A stretch of DNA of 64,000 bases. Origin: Protula sp. h YS-2021 (taxonomy: Eukaryota; Annelida; Polychaeta; Sabellida; Serpulidae). Both the position numbers and the translations under genes were made by a program. The notes beneath the pieces are model-generated. The model was not told where the DNA came from, searched no databases, and worked only from the letters and a program-made list of their open reading frames with translations. The stretch lies in the NCBI GenBank assembly GCA_949752745.1, contig OX457031.1:4653967-4717966 (forward strand), written 5' to 3'. Of the stretch, positions 63,483 to 64,000 are shown in pieces; position 1 is the stretch's first letter, and each line of letters opens with the position of its first letter.

Positions 63483-64000
63483 GGTCCGAAATGCGAGCGT
63501 TGTTTGAAGGTATCTATGGCAATCTATCCAGTCTACCAGATATACAAAAAATCTGTTCCCAATTTTTCTTGGAAAGAAATCTTTGTATGCATTTATCGGT
63601 CTATGTTCTGGTCCGGTGCTAAATTAATTATTGAGCTAGCTCTTTGCCGTCTCATCTTTTGAAGCTTGATATTTCAGGGAAATTCCTTCGCTCATGCACG
63701 CTGGAATGGGTCTTATTGCTTTTCGTAAGCTGGGACTTTGTCCTTGGACAAACTTGTTCATCAGATCAAGATGTAGTGCCAGGTATTGGTGTGGTTATAT
63801 GTTCTTAATCAAACTCAGTGTGGTTATAAGGTCGTGGAAATTCCAGTGAGGGTTTATAATTTTAGTTTTCACGTGATATAATACGACTGGAGCACCATAG
63901 ATTTGTTTAGTTTGAAATCACATTTACAGAAAGATCCAGTTCTCATCATTTAGTTGAAAAAAAAACTTTTGCACTCACATGGAATTTCCACTGTCAATTT
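63483..64000. other. Window end, nothing recognised
   Basis: Unique AT-rich DNA with no exon showing AGAP similarity. The remaining PH, ArfGAP and ankyrin exons were not found here. Confidence 0.5.

Overview
This is a eukaryotic, almost certainly invertebrate metazoan, genomic window. It has small exons with GT-AG introns of 0.26-9 kb, tRNA-derived SINEs, foldback (MITE-like) transposons, long G/C homopolymers and an exceptional load of intronic minisatellites. The protein is closest, from memory, to bilaterian AGAP1/AGAP3 (centaurin-gamma; CenG1A in flies). A marine mollusc or other lophotrochozoan is my guess, but the sequence does not prove it. No bacterial genes, CRISPR arrays or rRNA genes are seen.

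The only gene I can support is one multi-exon gene on the + strand, running from before 4578 to beyond 49794 and partial at both ends. Fourteen exons join with perfect phase compatibility. In order they encode the end of the N-terminal helical region, the complete GTP-binding-protein-like domain (exons at 4578, 5140, 9960, 10304, 11308, 16260), a long low-complexity linker rich in Ser/Pro/Thr/Gln (16260 to 40590), a conserved G-S-G-R-A-I-P segment (45288), and the first half of a split PH domain (46467 and 49632). The rest of the PH domain, the ArfGAP zinc finger and the ankyrin repeats must lie to the right of the window.

The introns are the unusual part. At least 30 separate tandem-repeat families occupy them, and several are fused to splice sites. 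The 21-bp array at 46885-49631 (about 130 units) repeats the 3' splice site plus the first 8 coding bases of the exon at 49632. The array at 8862-9957 is free of AG for about 1.1 kb and ends exactly in the acceptor of exon 9960. The exon at 46467 uses an acceptor that looks like the last unit of its upstream minisatellite. The end of the exon at 11308-11442, with its donor, is tandemly duplicated downstream. Introns of this gene therefore seem to grow by tandem amplification of splice-junction DNA.

The right-hand quarter beyond the last firm exon (50-64 kb) is mainly repeats: a 25-bp array, two 'hairpin-head' repeat elements with internal tandem repeats (54.6-56.5 kb), and a 6.6-kb satellite of 114-bp units with higher-order structure (56.6-63.24 kb). 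Because several arrays have periods divisible by three (21, 27, 33, 114), they create long open frames on both strands that are not genes. A 200-base assembly gap lies at 19688-19887, at the edge of a 32-bp array.
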